From: Nansenia antarctica
Taxonomy: Eukaryota > Chordata > Actinopteri > Argentiniformes > Microstomatidae
Reading direction: 5' to 3'
NCBI GenBank assembly: GCA_963989245.1
Contig: OZ022355.1
Location: 24,616,809-24,680,808 of the forward strand
Length of the DNA: 64,000 nt
Shown here: positions 19,213-32,336 of the stretch, piece after piece
How positions within the stretch are numbered: the stretch's first letter is position 1
Layout: each line of letters begins with the position of its first letter
The notes under the pieces: model-generated
The model's database searches: none
Told to the model about the DNA's origin: nothing
The model's input: the letters and a program-made list of their open reading frames with translations, nothing else
Translations under genes and position numbers: made by a program

Positions 19213-22101
19213 ATGTACATTTTTATTTTAATACTTATAGGGAACAGTTGTGTAAATAGTACCTACAGCAGGCTCGACTTATTAGAAATCGGCACGCAAA
19301 ACGACAAGACAGTTACAGAGGAGTTTCTAAAGCAACACAGGATTTTTAACGAGATAGCCCGTGTACCGGGCGAACCTTGGTTCTCAGTCCCCTCCCTGAG
19401 GCGGAAGCGACGGAGGCGAGATCGTAAGCAACCCCGAGGCTGCAGGGGAGGCCTGTTAGCAAGGCTAAGGAGGAACCCAAACAAGCCAGCTATTCCAAGC
19501 ATTTTCCTCTCAAATGTCAGATCCCTGACAAATAAGATGGATGAACTGAGACTACAGGTGGCAAAAAACAGCATCGTAGGGGATAGCTGTGTGATTATTC
19601 TGACCGAAACCTGGCTAAACGACAACATTGTGGACGCTAACGTTAGCTTAGAGGGCCGAACGCTTCATCGCGCTGACCGCACGGAGCTTAGCGGTAAGTC
19701 AAGAGGAGGTGGGATCATAATATCGACGAAGGACAGCTGGTGCTTAAACACGAAAACTGTAAGTAGCCACTGCTCACCAGACCTAGAATACTTGACTGTT
19801 AAATGCCGACCCACATACCTGCCTAGGGAGTTTAACGCGGTGCTAATTACATGTGTGTATATTGCACCTAGCTCAGACAGCAAAGTAGCATTGGCGCGAC
19901 TATACGACGTCATTAGTAGCCAACAAAGTACTGATCCACAGGCTATCCACATCATAGCGGGGGACTTTAATCATGTCGACCTGAAGGCAGTACTACCCAA
20001 GTTCTACCAGCATGTAAAATGTGCAACGAGGGGAGAAAAAACACTGGATAAGGTATACACCAACATCAAACGTGCTTACAAGGCTAGTCCGCTAGCTCAT
20101 CTAGGCATGTCTGACCATGTGTCAATCCTCCTGATTCCTGCATACACCACAATGGGGAAAAGTGCTCCCACCACCACTAAGACTGTCAGAACCTGGCCAG
20201 AAGGGTCCGCTCCACTGCAGATCTGCCTAAATGACACCCTATGGCAGGAATATGAGCATGAGGACCTGGAACAGTACACGTCGTCGGTTCTGAACCACAT
20301 AGTGAACTGCACCAACTCAGTCACCGTGGACAAACGGGTCCGGGTCTACCCCAACACGAAGCCATGGATGACTGGGAAGGTCCAAAAACTGTTAAATGAG
20401 AGGGACAACGCCTTCTTCGCAGGGAAGCGCACACCGCTGTACAGCTCCACCAGGGCCAACCTAAAGCGCGGCATCAAAGCGGCCAAGGCAGAGCACAGAG
20501 AGAAGATTGAGGAATGCCTCCTGAGCAACGACTCCAGGCGGATGTGGCAGGGGGTTCAGCAGATGACAAACTTCAGAGCCAACAGGCTCACAGCCGCAGA
20601 GGACGACCCCCTGCTGGCGGGAAAGCTGAACACCTTCTACGCCCGGTTCGACGAGGGGCGAACGGAGGTAACCACAACACAGACACCACTCTCTCCAGCT
20701 CTCAGCAGCCTCACCCTCACAGAGCACGAGGTGAGACGCGTACTGAAGGCGGTGGACCCCAGGAAAGCCTCGGGGCCGGATGGCGTCCTGGGACGGGTGC
20801 TGAGAGACTGCGCCGACCAGCTGGCCGGGGTTTTCACCAACATCTTTAACCAGTCCCTGTCCCAGGCCACCGTCCCACCCTGCCTGAAAACCTCAACTAT
20901 CATCCCAGTCCCGAAGAAAAGCACGGTGAGCTGCCTAAACGACTACCGCCCGGTGGCACTCACACCAATCATCATGAAGTGCTTCGAGAAACTAGTCCGG
21001 GCCCACATACTCACACGCCTCCCGCCCAACCTGGATCCATACCAGTTCGCCTACAGAGCCCACAGGTCCACAGAGGACGCCATAGCGACGACTCTCCACG
21101 CCACTCTATCCCACCTGGAGAGGGGAAACAGCTACGCGAGACTGCTCTTCGTGGACTTCAGCTCCGCCTTTAACACCATCCTTCCAGACAGGCTAGTGAC
21201 CAAACTACTAGACCTGGGTCTATCACACTCTATATGTGCGTGGATCAAGGACTTCCTGACCAACCGCCCCCAGAGGGTGCGGGTGGGCCCCCACACCTCC
21301 ACAGCCCTCAGCCTCAGCACTGGGTCACCCCAGGGCTGCGTGCTAAGCCCCATCCTCTACAACCTCTACACCCACGACTTCACCCCCATCCACCCCAGCA
21401 ACTACATCGTAAAGTTTGCAGACGACACCACCGTGGTGGGATGTATCTCGGGGGGGGACGAGGCGGCGTACAGGGATGAGGTAGAGCAATTGAGCAAGCT
21501 GTGCAAGGTAAACAATCTGCTGCTAAACAAGTCAAAGACCCAGGAACTCATCGTAGACTACAGGAGGAAAAAGTCCGAGATCCTGCCCCTGCTCATCGAC
21601 GGAGAGAGCGTAGAGATGGTCTCAAACCTCCGTTTCCTGGGACACATCATACGGGATGACCTGGCCTGGAAGGACAACACTAAAGGCACCATCAAGAGGG
21701 CACAACAGCGGCTATACACCCTGAGATGCCTCAAGAAACAACACAGCAAACAGGAGATGCTGGTGGCCTTCTACCACGGCGCAGTGGAGAGCATCCTCAC
21801 CTTCGGCATCTCCAACTGGTACCACAGCTGCACGGCAGCGGAGAGAAACGATCTACAGAGAGTCGTGAGAACAGCACAGGGGATCACCGGCGCCACCCTC
21901 CCCTCTCTGGAGAAGCTGTACGAAACACGCTGTCTCAGGAGGGCCTCCAAGATCTCCAAGGACCCGACCCACCCTGGGCACGAACACTTTGTCAAGCTGC
22001 CCTCGAACAGGAGGTACAGGACCCCGGCCGCTAAGACAAACAGACTGAAGAACTGCTTCTACCACAGGGCCGTCAAGGCCCTGAACACAGAAAAGGCCTA
22101 A
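19213..22101 (+). CDS. LINE endonuclease-reverse transcriptase (962 aa, intact)
   Basis: Nicks target DNA and reverse-transcribes the element RNA at the nick. The N-terminal apurinic-type endonuclease shows N101, TETWL with E132, GDFN with D251 and N253, and SDH at 300-302. The RT spans about 520-760, with KASGPDG (519 on), LNDYRPVALTP, VDFSSAF with D648, SPQG at 705-708 and the catalytic FADD at 735-738. The C-terminus has PSNRRYRTPAAKTNRLKNCF. A basic RRKRRRRDRK stretch lies at 63-72. No ORF1 is seen, and no stop or frameshift interrupts the frame. The first ATG is used here, but translation might begin further in. All catalytic motifs visible to me are present, so the element may be active. 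Confidence 0.95.
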   Translation: MYIFILILIGNSCVNSTYSRLDLLEIGTQNDKTVTEEFLKQHRIFNEIARVPGEPWFSVPSLRRKRRRRDRKQPRGCRGGLLARLRRNPNKPAIPSIFLSNVRSLTNKMDELRLQVAKNSIVGDSCVIILTETWLNDNIVDANVSLEGRTLHRADRTELSGKSRGGGIIISTKDSWCLNTKTVSSHCSPDLEYLTVKCRPTYLPREFNAVLITCVYIAPSSDSKVALARLYDVISSQQSTDPQAIHIIAGDFNHVDLKAVLPKFYQHVKCATRGEKTLDKVYTNIKRAYKASPLAHLGMSDHVSILLIPAYTTMGKSAPTTTKTVRTWPEGSAPLQICLNDTLWQEYEHEDLEQYTSSVLNHIVNCTNSVTVDKRVRVYPNTKPWMTGKVQKLLNERDNAFFAGKRTPLYSSTRANLKRGIKAAKAEHREKIEECLLSNDSRRMWQGVQQMTNFRANRLTAAEDDPLLAGKLNTFYARFDEGRTEVTTTQTPLSPALSSLTLTEHEVRRVLKAVDPRKASGPDGVLGRVLRDCADQLAGVFTNIFNQSLSQATVPPCLKTSTIIPVPKKSTVSCLNDYRPVALTPIIMKCFEKLVRAHILTRLPPNLDPYQFAYRAHRSTEDAIATTLHATLSHLERGNSYARLLFVDFSSAFNTILPDRLVTKLLDLGLSHSICAWIKDFLTNRPQRVRVGPHTSTALSLSTGSPQGCVLSPILYNLYTHDFTPIHPSNYIVKFADDTTVVGCISGGDEAAYRDEVEQLSKLCKVNNLLLNKSKTQELIVDYRRKKSEILPLLIDGESVEMVSNLRFLGHIIRDDLAWKDNTKGTIKRAQQRLYTLRCLKKQHSKQEMLVAFYHGAVESILTFGISNWYHSCTAAERNDLQRVVRTAQGITGATLPSLEKLYETRCLRRASKISKDPTHPGHEHFVKLPSNRRYRTPAAKTNRLKNCFYHRAVKALNTEKA

Positions 22102-22441
22102 GTTCTGGGCCCAGGACAAGTCCGGACGGATTGTAATGGCAGCTAGTGCTGAGGCACAAACATGTACATTTTCAAGCCTGCAAACTGTGACACTTTAAAA
22201 AAATGTGAAAAAATACTTTCTTGTGCAATATGACAACCCTAGTTGACTATCTGTGCAGTATAGTACAGTGGATTGTGCACATAGCCTCTATTGATGTAAA
22301 CCAGCTCTTTATCTTCTTGTGATTTTATGCATCTATGCTTTTTTCCAAAATGTGTTTCTTTTTCCTTTCTTAAACACCAGGGGAGCCTCCCCTCCTAAAT
22401 TTCGTTGTTTGGTACCTGTACTGTAACAATGACAAATAAAG

Positions 22442-22478
<37 letters not shown>

Positions 22479-22809
22479 GAACCCAGTATGCTGACGTCAC
22501 ACGAGAAGTCAAGGCCAATTAACGAACCCTCACCCACCTTGTCTACACGCGCTCCGCCGCTACGCACACGCGCTCCGCCGCTACGCACACGCGCTCCGCC
22601 GCTACGTACACGCGCATCGCCGCTACGTACACGCGCATCGCGAAAGAATCCATCCCGTTCTCCTCCTCAAACGATCCCTCAAAGTCAAATCATTAAACTT
22701 GCTTTTAATCTTTAACTATTTTCATTGTTGTTTTTACTGACTGTGCTTTTGTTTGACTTGTTATGGATCTATTTTCTCTCGTGGAGTGTAGTGTGTCTGA
22801 GTACTGATA

Positions 22810-22810
<1 letters not shown>

Positions 22811-22873
<63 letters not shown>

Positions 22874-23196
22874 TATAATTATAATAATAATAATAACGTT
22901 TTATTTGTATAGCACTTGTCCTGCAAACGTTGCAGCTCAAAGTTCTCCAATCAAATAACCATCATTTTAATATTTAGTCATTTAAAGGCAATATTAAAAA
23001 TATGGGTTTTTAGTCTTGACTTGAACATATTATGTGCTGAGGTTGCATCCCTAATGTAAACTGGCAGTGCATTCCACAATCTGGGTGCATAAAATGAGAA
23101 TGCAGCCTCACCAAATCTCTTCTTTTGTACATGTGGTACACAGAGAAAACCAGCGCCAGAAGACCTGAGAGCTCTATTGGGCTGATATGCTAGCAA
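22811..23196 (-). repeat. LINE 3' end fragment B, unit 2
   Basis: Unit 2 copy with the longest AAT run of the four units (about 22811-22895). Confidence 0.65.
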
Positions 23197-23209
23197 AGAA
23201 AAGCGCTAT

Positions 23210-23250
<41 letters not shown>

Positions 23251-23256
23251 TGTATG

Positions 23257-23295
<39 letters not shown>

Positions 23296-23596
23296 CTGAC
23301 ATATTAAGGACACATTAGGATTTGACTTGTATACATATGAAGAGACATTCCATGTCGGAATACTATAGCAACAGAGGGGTTATGACGCCGTGGAATCTCA
23401 AGACAAAGAGATGCTATTCTATCACCATTCTACTAGTTGAGAAGAGAAGAGAAGAGAAGAGAGAATTAAGAGTAGAGAAAGTTTGGAAAGCGTTAAGAAC
23501 ATAATAGATAGAGATAGATAGATAGAGATAGAGATAGTGATAGAGATAGATAGATAGAGATAGATAGAGAGTGATAGAGAGTGATAGCGATAGAGA

Positions 23597-24209
23597 ATGT
23601 CAGACTCCGACACGGTATGTTCTACTCTCGTCATTTCTGATAAATACAGAAAGATGTTATATATAGTCATCTAAAGATTATATTGTATGATATTGTAGCG
23701 AAAGGGAATCTTCAAGTGTAACTCGCCCCATGCGGGAGTCGAACCCCGATCTCCCGCATAACCGACGGCCCCGCTAACCACTATACCAAGAGAGTTAACT
23801 AGTGGTTAGCGCGGCCGTCGGTTATGCGGGAGATCGGGGTTCGACTCGACGCTATATAAGTCTGCTATAAGTATTATTATTATTATTATTATTAAGATAT
23901 TGGCTTGAATTATGCTGTTGCATGGTGTGCAGATTAACACTTGAGTGAAGTTTAATGTATATAAATGAACTGTAGAGATACTTGATGTTCTACAGTGGAT
24001 ACAATGTAGTAATCTGTATACGGTATAGGACAATCTGCTCTGTATACTGCAAGTACATCTAGCTTAGAGTCCTTAGCAACGCTTAGAGTCCTTAGCAACG
24101 CTTAGAGTCCTTAGCAACCCTTAGTCCTTAGCAACGCTTAGAGTCCTTAGCAACGCTTAGAGTCAACTACACCTATATTTATAATATAACCCTGACTAAC
24201 CACTAATAC

Positions 24210-24250
<41 letters not shown>

Positions 24251-27200
24251 TTGTGAACTGTTTATAGAAATTATAAACGATCTGTTAAACTGTTGAATAA
24301 ATACCAGTGTCAATAATACATACAGTATACATGCAGACCCTGGTCTCTGTATTCTGTATGGTTGTAAACTCAGACCCTGGTCTCTGTATTCTGTATGGTT
24401 GTAAACTCAGACCCTGGTCTCTGTATTCTGTATGGTTGTAAACTCTGTAAACTCAGACCTTGCTCTCAAAGATACTCCCTGCTAAAATAAAGGTTACATT
24501 AAATCTGGGACTCATTGGAAGTTTTATGTAAAAAAAAAAGAAGAAAATAATAATAATAATAATAATAATTCTGCATGTATCAATCCCAGATTGCCCCTTC
24601 AAGTCTAATGAGACAGATTCAAACTGCTGCTAGTTTTATCCATGAGCCATTCACATGTTCGTGAGCTTAGAATGATCAGGTTCTATCTCCGTTTAGGGCG
24701 GTTCAGAGATATTGAGCGTCAAAGTTTTTACATTCCATTATGTTTTGTGAGATGGAACCTTTGTATTTTATTAATTACTAACTCAAAAATGTCAACATTT
24801 TAAAAATAACACCACACAGGCGTTAATAAACACCTAATGGATCAGATTATGTAAAACAACTACATTTAGTCAAAAATGGAGATAGAACCTTTTAATTCTA
24901 ACGTCACGTGTTCACATGTTCTTATGTTCACATGTTCAAAAAAGAGTGAGGAATCCCGTGATGAATACAGTGAGAAGACCACCATGTCTCACTCTGACAG
25001 TAACACGGTATGTTGTACAGATTAGGCATTAGAGCAATGCATCTTAATGAAGATATTGTCTTGAAGTATGCTGTTGCATGGCGTGTAGACTGACACTTGA
25101 GTGAAGTTTAATGTAAATGAAACTGTAAAGATACTTGATGTTCTATAATACAGCTATACAATGTAGTAATGTGTATATGCCTTGTGAACTGTTTATAGAA
25201 ATTGTAAACAATGTGTCAAAGTGTTAATATAATATAATACATACAGTATACATGCATATACATATATAATACATACAGTATACATTTATGTACATATATA
25301 TGCATATTCTTATGTTCACATGTTCTCATGTTCACATGTTCAAACAAGAGTGAGGAAGACAGTGAGGAAGGTGTGATACCAAGGTTGAAGTTGAAGACAG
25401 AAAGCCTGGTGAATCGAATGATGGAACGATATCAAACGATAATACTACCACTGAATCAAAAGATTAAAGATCAGGAGGTAGTGATTTGGGCGTTACATGA
25501 AGAAGTGCTGAAGAGGGATTCAACATTCAACATTCAAGATTTATTTATTGATAGAAGGGACAAGGAAAACCTGGGAAAGGAAGAGCGACAGGTGGAGATC
25601 CTCCCTGAAAGAGACGCGGAGAACACGGTATGTTCTACTCTCGTCATTTCTGATAAATACAGAAAGATATTATATATAGTAATCTAAACATTATATTGTA
25701 TGATATGATCACTTTTTTTTTAAATAAATGCCGGACGCTGGCGTTGCTTGTTCGCCGCTTCTCCGCCCGAAATCTATAGGTGTAATTGCAGTATGCAGAG
25801 TAGATTGTCCTACAAAGACACTTCGATTTAGTAATCTAAAAACTAATTAGACCCCTAGGCTATACTGTCTTTTATCTATATTTTTTTTGTTTCTTTTGAT
25901 TTTACTACTCGATCTTTTCAGTTTGTAAAGCGTCTTTGAGTGGCTAGAAAAGCGCTATATAAGTCTGCTATAAGTATTATTATTATTATGAAGTTATTGG
26001 CTTGAATTATGCTGTTGCATGGTGTGCAGATTAACACTTGAGTGAAGTTTAATGTATATAAATGAACTGTAGAGATACTTGATGTTCTACAGTGGATACA
26101 ATGTAGTAATCTGTATACGGTATATGCCTTATGAACTGTTTATAGAAATTATAAACGATCTGTTAAACTGTTGAATAAATACCAGTGTCAATAATACATA
26201 GCTACAGTATACATGCATACCGTTAAACTGTTCATTTTGACCCAGCATTTGGTAGGGGAAGGCGCTTATTTGCATCAATGATCAATTGCCTAGCTAATTA
26301 CCTCATTAACCAATTACCTAACCCCGGGTGTCCTGGGGTTTAGTTTTAATATATATGTAGGCTAGTATATATGTATTATGTTACGGTACATGTGGGAAAA
26401 CTAGGGTTAGGGTTAGACATGCCAGCATGTACCAAGTCGACGTAGCACCTAACCCTAACCCTAGTTTTCCCACATGTACCGTAACATACTGTATATATGT
26501 ATATATAGTATGGATATCTATGCCCCTCTGCTGGGCCAATCTGCAGAGAGCGTTTCAGTGGGGTGTTCTTGTGCTGAAGCTAGTTTAACGTTTTGATTGA
26601 GGACCTCTATGTGTTTGTTTTTGTCTTGATTGTTTTATAATGTTGTAATTTTGTATTTGTATTCTGTATGGTTGTAAACCCAGACCCTGCTCTCTGTATT
26701 CTGTATGGTTGTAAACTCAGACCCTGGTCTCTGTATTCTGTATGGTTGTAAACCCAGACCCTGGCCTCTGTATTCTGTATGGTTGTAAACTCAGACCCTG
26801 GTCTCTGTATTCTGTATGGTTGTAAACTCAGACCCTGGTCTCTGTATTCTGTATGGTTGTAAACTCTGTAAACTCAGACCTTGCTCTCAAAGAGACTCCC
26901 TGCTAAAATAAAGGTTACATTAAATCTGGGACTCATTGGAAGTTTTATGTAAAAAAAAGAAGAAAATAATAAAAATAATAATAATAATAATTCTGCATGT
27001 ACCAATCCCAGATTGCCCCTTCAAGTCTAATGAGACAGATTCAATGGTGTGTTATTGTCTGTAAGGACAGGCTGCTGCTAGTTTTATTCATGAGCCATTC
27101 ATATGTTCGTGAGTTTAGAATGATCAGGTTCTATCTCCGTTTAGAATGATCAGGTTCTACCTCCGTTTAGAATGATAAGGTTCTATCTCCGTTTAGAATG

Positions 27201-30200
27201 AGAAGGTTCTATCTCCGTTTAGAATGATCAGGTTCTACCTCCGTTTAGAATGATAAGGTTCTATCTCCGTTTAGAATGATCAGGTTCTATCTCCGTTTAG
27301 GGCAGTTCAGAGATATTGAGCGTCAAAGTTTTTACATTCCATTATGTTTTGTGAGATGGAACCTTTGTATTTTATTAATTACTAACTCAAAAATGTCAAC
27401 ATTTTAAAAATAACACCACACAGGCGTTAATAAACACCTAATGGATCAGATTATGTAAAAAACTAAATTTCGTCAAAAATGGAGATAGAACCTTTTAATT
27501 CTAACGTCACGTGTTCACATGTTCTTATGTTCACATGTTCAAAAAAGAGTGAGGAATCCCGTGATGAATACAGTGAGAAGACCACCATGTCTCACTCTGA
27601 CAGTAACACGGTATGTTGTACAGATTAGGCATTAGAGCAATGCATCTTAATGAAGATATTGTCTTGAAGTATGCTGTTGCATGGCGTGTAGACTGACACT
27701 TGAGTGAAGTTTAATGTAAATGAAACTGTAAAGATACTTGATGTTCTATAATACAGCTATACAATGTGGTAATGTGTATATGCCTTGTGAACTGTTTATA
27801 GAAATTGTAAACAATGTGTCAAAGTGTTAATATAATATAATACATACAGTATACATGCATATACATATATAATACATACAGTATACATGCATGTACATAT
27901 ATATGCATATTCTTATGTTCACATGTTCTCATGTTCACATGTTCAAACAAGAGTGAGGAAGACAGTGAGGAAGGTGTGATACCAAGGTTGAAGTTGAAGA
28001 CAGAAAGCCTGGTGAATCGAATGATGGAACGATATCCAACGATAATACTATCACTGAATCAAAAGATTAAAGATCAGGAGGTAGTGATTTGGGCGTTACA
28101 TGAAGAAGTGCTGAAGAGGAAGAGTGCTGAAGATTCAACATTCAAGATTCAAGATTTATTTATTGATAGAAGGGACAAGGAAAACCTGGGAAAGGAAGAG
28201 CGACAGGTGGAGATCCTCCCTGAAAGAGACGCGGAGAACACGGAGAGGGAGAGAATGCAGAGAGAGGCAGAGCAAGAAATGGAGAGGAAGAGAAAGGAGG
28301 AGGAGGAGGAGGAACGGAAGAGAGAGATCGATAGATTGATAAGAGAAGAAGAACAAATGATAGAGATGGAGAGAGAGGAGGATGGGAAGAAAGAGATCGA
28401 TAGATTGATAAGAGAAGAAGAACAAATGATAGAGATGGAGAGAGAGGAGGAAAGGACAAAAGCCGAAAAGCAGGCAGCAATTAGAAAAAGACAGATGCAA
28501 CAAGAAAAGCAAAAACTGTTAGAGAGAGACAGAATGCAGAGAGAGGAGCAAAAAGAAATGGAGAGGAAGAGAAAGGAGGAGGAGGAGGAAGAAAGGCAGA
28601 AAGCTGAAAAGCCTGAAGAGACAGTTAAGAACTCTTGGGAGAGACCGACACAAAAGAGAAGAGAGGGGGGGACCATCCAGGCATGGGGGACCATCCAGGC
28701 AAGAGCAGAGAGGGGGGGACCATCCAGGGAGAGAGAGTTGCGTTTGAGAGGACGAGAAGACAGAGAGAGGATGTGGAAGAGAAAGAGAGAGGAGGAAAGG
28801 AAGAGAGATATCGTTAGATTAGAACAACAAAAACTAGAAAAAGAAGAACAGTTAGAGAGAGAGAGAATCCAGAAGGAGGAGGGGCAACAGATGAAACAGT
28901 TGGAAGAGCAGAACAACAGGGCAATGGAGGATGAAAAAAAGAAAACCCCTGAGAAAGAGGGAAATGGAATGGAGGCACAGAAAGACAAGAGCATCTGGAG
29001 AAGAGCCTTCAATTTCATTAATGAGAAGCAGAAGGAGAACAATCTCCAGAGGATTCAGAGGACCTACCAGAGAGAGGAGGAGGAGGGTCACAACACCTAC
29101 ATCCAACGTAAGTGTAGTATTTCTACCTTCTGAAATGAATGAATGAATGAATAATAATAACAACTTTTTATTTGTATAGCGCTTTTCCTGCAAACGTTGC
29201 AGCTCAAAGTGCTCCAATCATTATATAATCATCATTTAATTATTTAGTCATTTAAAGGCAATATTAAAAAGATGGGTTTTTAGTCTTGACTTATATATAT
29301 TATATACTCATATTTGCTGAAGTTGCATCCCTAATGTAAACTGGCAGTGAATTCCACAATTTGGGTGCATAAAATGAGAATGCAGCCTCACCAAATCTCT
29401 TCTTTTGTACATGTGGTACTCAGAGAAAATGATCTTTATTGTCATTGCGACAGGTACAACAAAATTCAAATGCAAACCCTAGGTGCTAACAAACAAACAC
29501 AGTCCTAAGATAAAAAAAACTAAACAAGAATGAGACATAAATAGGGGGGGATATAAATAAAAATAGGGGGATAAGTGATCGGTAGACATCTGAGAATGTA
29601 TCTATTATGTGAACTTCTATACTTCTATACACTATATGGCCTAAATGATGGCTAGGACTGGTGATATCAAGCGAAAGGTTCTTTATATTCAAATCTGCAG
29701 ACATACACTAGTGATCACTTTCTTTTCAATAAAACGAGCTATTAGATATTCACTTTCAATTCAATGTACAATTCGTATTTCTCAAAAAACAACAAACTGT
29801 CAACTTATATGATTACCCATTTGGTTAATACAACAGAAATGTACTTATTTTTAACTATCAATCAATCATGTAACATATTAATCAATCTCTTTTAACTGCC
29901 AATCAATAATGTAACATATTAATCAATCTCTTTTAACTGTCAATCAATCATGTAACATATTAATCAATCTATTCTCTTTTAACTGTCAATCAATAATGTA
30001 ACATATTAATCAATCATGTAACGTATAAAGTTACAACAGCAAGGCCTGACAATTAGCAATTTCTCTGATCAGTTACTGTCAACGTTTTGTTAGGTGTTCT
30101 ATTCTATTCTAAACTTCGTACCTTTGGATATCGTCCTTTTCTCTGCCAGGTATCCCCACGTCTGGGGGCTTAATCTCGACGTGCACCCGGGCCCAGCGAG

Positions 30201-30738
30201 AGCAGGAGAAGAGAGCCGAGCTCTTAAAGAGGGAGAGGAACAGACAGAAGAGGGAGGACAAATGGAATAAGATCCAGGAGGAAAAAGCAGAGAAGAAGAG
30301 TGCCAAGACTCAGAAGGAGGAGGAGCGCTATGAGAAGTGGGCTGCTCATAAGAGAGACCGGAGGCTGGAGGCGGTGGAGAGTGGCGCTGGAGAATTCTAT
30401 ACCGAGGAGATGGCAGGGGACCCAGAGGCAGCTAGGTTTCCAGACCGGAAGATGACAATTTGGCAGAAAAGAAAGTTGAGGTGAGAAATGCAGGTTGGAA
30501 GTACGATGCACAGACATTTCAAACACACATGTTCTTTAATTTATATAAAATGTGACCAAGACTGTTGAGTATGAGGGGCTTGTTGATGTGTTTGGCTCAA
30601 CAACAACAACAACAAAAAAGTTGGTTGTCTAATGTTGTCACGTGTCTATGTGAGAGTCCTATGGCTAATTATCTCTCCACTTCTGTCTTTCTGTCATCTT
30701 CCCCCAGACTGAAAGCTTTTCTGAAGATTGAAGATTGA
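23597..30738 (+). CDS. Coiled-coil gene, copy 2 (intact)
   Basis: Exons 23597-23614, 24945-25007, 25349-25627, 27548-27610, 27952-29107, 30150-30480 and 30708-30738. All splice sites match copy 1, and the exons show no frame-breaking change. The LINE of unit 2 lies 5' of this gene (19124-22476), so any promoter between 5000 and 5765 in unit 1 terms is unaffected. Confidence 0.72.
23736..23847. repeat. tRNA-like inverted repeat, unit 2
   Basis: Unit 2 copy with the same arms and spacer. Confidence 0.75.
25349..25627 (+). CDS. Exon 3, gene copy 2
   Basis: Same 93 codons as copy 1. The intron just 3' differs by one base (TATATAGTAATC against TATATACTAATC in unit 1). Confidence 0.7.
26377..26488. 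repeat. 40-bp-arm palindrome, unit 2
   Basis: Unit 2 copy, with arms still perfect. Confidence 0.9.
27114..27295. repeat. 26-bp minisatellite, 7 copies, unit 2
   Basis: Seven copies, exactly two 78-bp trimers fewer than unit 1. Confidence 0.95.
27952..29107 (+). CDS. Exon 5, gene copy 2
   Basis: Same length as copy 1 (1,156 bp), with six consecutive Glu codons after KRK. Confidence 0.82.
29151..29428 (-). repeat. LINE 3' end fragment C, unit 2
   Basis: Unit 2 copy. The L2-like tail follows at 29430-29473. Confidence 0.6.
30150..30480 (+). CDS. Exon 6, gene copy 2
   Basis: 331 bp, open in the expected phase, with the same acceptor and donor. Confidence 0.78.
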
Positions 30739-31650
30739 AGATGCGATGCAGCCACTAACTGGTAGACAAAACAAATAAAGCAACAAAGTTAATTAATATT
30801 AGTGAATTAATTAGTGGAAACCCCACTGACTAGCCATCCAATTCAATTGTTTCTTTTTGGATTCTGTCCAGGAGATAACACAGTGTTTTACCACATCTGA
30901 TGCCACCCATAGTACTTCTACTTCTTTTCGTTTCTCTGAATGGTGGTTATATGACAGTTTCCCATTTCTTTCTTTCTTATTTATTTAATTTATTTATTTA
31001 TTTTTCTTTCTTTCTTATTTCACGTTTGTTGGACACTGCAAGGTCTATTGAGTAGTGGGCAGACAAGGCAGTGCTCCAGACCATGGTCTGCTCATTTCTT
31101 TCTTTCTTTCTTATTTATTTTCATTCTTTATTTATTTATTTTTCTCTCTTTCTTATTTATCTTCTTTCTTTCTTTCTTATTTATTTTCTTTCTTTATTAT
31201 TCATTTTTCTTTCTTTCTTATTTATTTATTTATTTTTCTCTCTTTCTTATTTATTTATTTTCTTTTTTTCTTTCTTATTTATTTTCTTTCTTTCTTTCTT
31301 ATTTAGAGAGTTTTCCACTGAGCCCATGGTGCTTCTGGGCCAGGTGGAGGGGCTTCAGTGGGGTTAGGGTTAGGGTTCCTCTAGGCATGCTAAAAAACAT
31401 ACTAAACATCTAGTAAAATCACATTTTACGAAAGGTGTCATTTTCAAGATGGCTGTCGCGATCTTCAAATGGCTATATCTCCACTTCTGTACAACTTAGA
31501 CAGGTAGGGTTGGTGTCTAACCCTAGGTTTTATGGGTCAAGGAATACAATTCAATCAGTGAAATTACCATTAGTTAATTCTTTTTTAACAAATCATATAT
31601 GGGAATTGATTTCACCATTCAAATCAGCATGAATGTAAACTATTACTGTA

Positions 31651-32237
31651 GACAGACAGACTGTTAGCTGGTACAGATAGACAGACATACTGTTAGCTGG
31701 TACAGACAGACAGACAGACAGACTGTTAGCTGGTACAGATATACAGACAGACTGTTAGCTGGTACAGATAGACAGACAGACTGTTAGCTGGTACAGACAG
31801 ACAGACAGACAGACAGACAGACTGTTAGCTGGTACAGACAGACAGACTGTTAGCTGGTACAGGTAGACAGACAGACTGTTAGCTGGTACAGACATACAGA
31901 CAGACTGTTAGCTGGTACAGACAGACAGACAGACTGTTAGCTGGTACAGACAGACAGACAGACAGACAGACAGACTGTTAGCTGGTACAGACAGACAGAC
32001 TGTTAGCTGGTACAGGTAGACAGACAGACTGTTAGCTGGTACAGACATACAGACAGACTGTTAGCTGGTACAGACAGACAGACAGACTGTTAGCTGGTAC
32101 AGATAGACAGACAGACTGTTAGCTGGTACAGACATACAGACAGACTGTTAGCTGGTACAGACAGACAGACAGACAGACTGTTAGCTGGTACAGACAGACA
32201 GACAGACAGACTGTTAGCTGGTACAGATAGACAGACA
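31651..32237. repeat. CAGA minisatellite, unit 3
   Basis: About 587 bp, shorter than in unit 2. It has the same spacer-variant order at its right side, which fits unequal exchange between units. Confidence 0.9.
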
Positions 32238-32336
32238 CTGCGTGACTATCGCTTACAGCTGTTGTTTCATGTGGTGCTGTTGATTTTCTCTTGGTTTTTC
32301 GGTGGACTGAATTGGTCCCCAGCATCTGGTCAGAGG

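Larger units (their letters stand above)
19124..22476 (+). mobile_element. L2/Rex1-like LINE, near full length, unit 2 only
   Basis: Inserted between two copies of ATGAAC (19118-19123 and 22477-22482). Units 1, 3 and 4 have one uninterrupted copy at this point. The element starts GTTTAACGTAAAGATGGCGT, has an 88-bp leader, one long ORF, a 375-bp 3' UTR with AATAAA (22435-22440), and ends in a CTAT microsatellite. Absence of poly-A and a tetranucleotide tail suit the CR1/L2/Rex1 group of Jockey-superfamily LINEs. GC content is far higher than in the flanks. Confidence 0.93.
13994..31650 (+). repeat. Tandem array unit 2 (with LINE insertion)
   Basis: Second unit, 17,657 bp long. Removing the L2-like LINE and one target duplication (3,359 bp) leaves about 14,298 bp, in line with the other units. 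It is colinear with unit 1 throughout. It shares several variants with unit 1 against units 3 and 4, for example in the hAT left end and in one codon of exon 5, but it has the short 7-copy form of the 26-bp minisatellite seen in units 3 and 4. Confidence 0.95.

Noticed and set aside
20514..20849. Other frames within the LINE (for example 20514-20849 and 21234-21479)
   Set aside because: Shadows of the 962-codon frame caused by high GC content.
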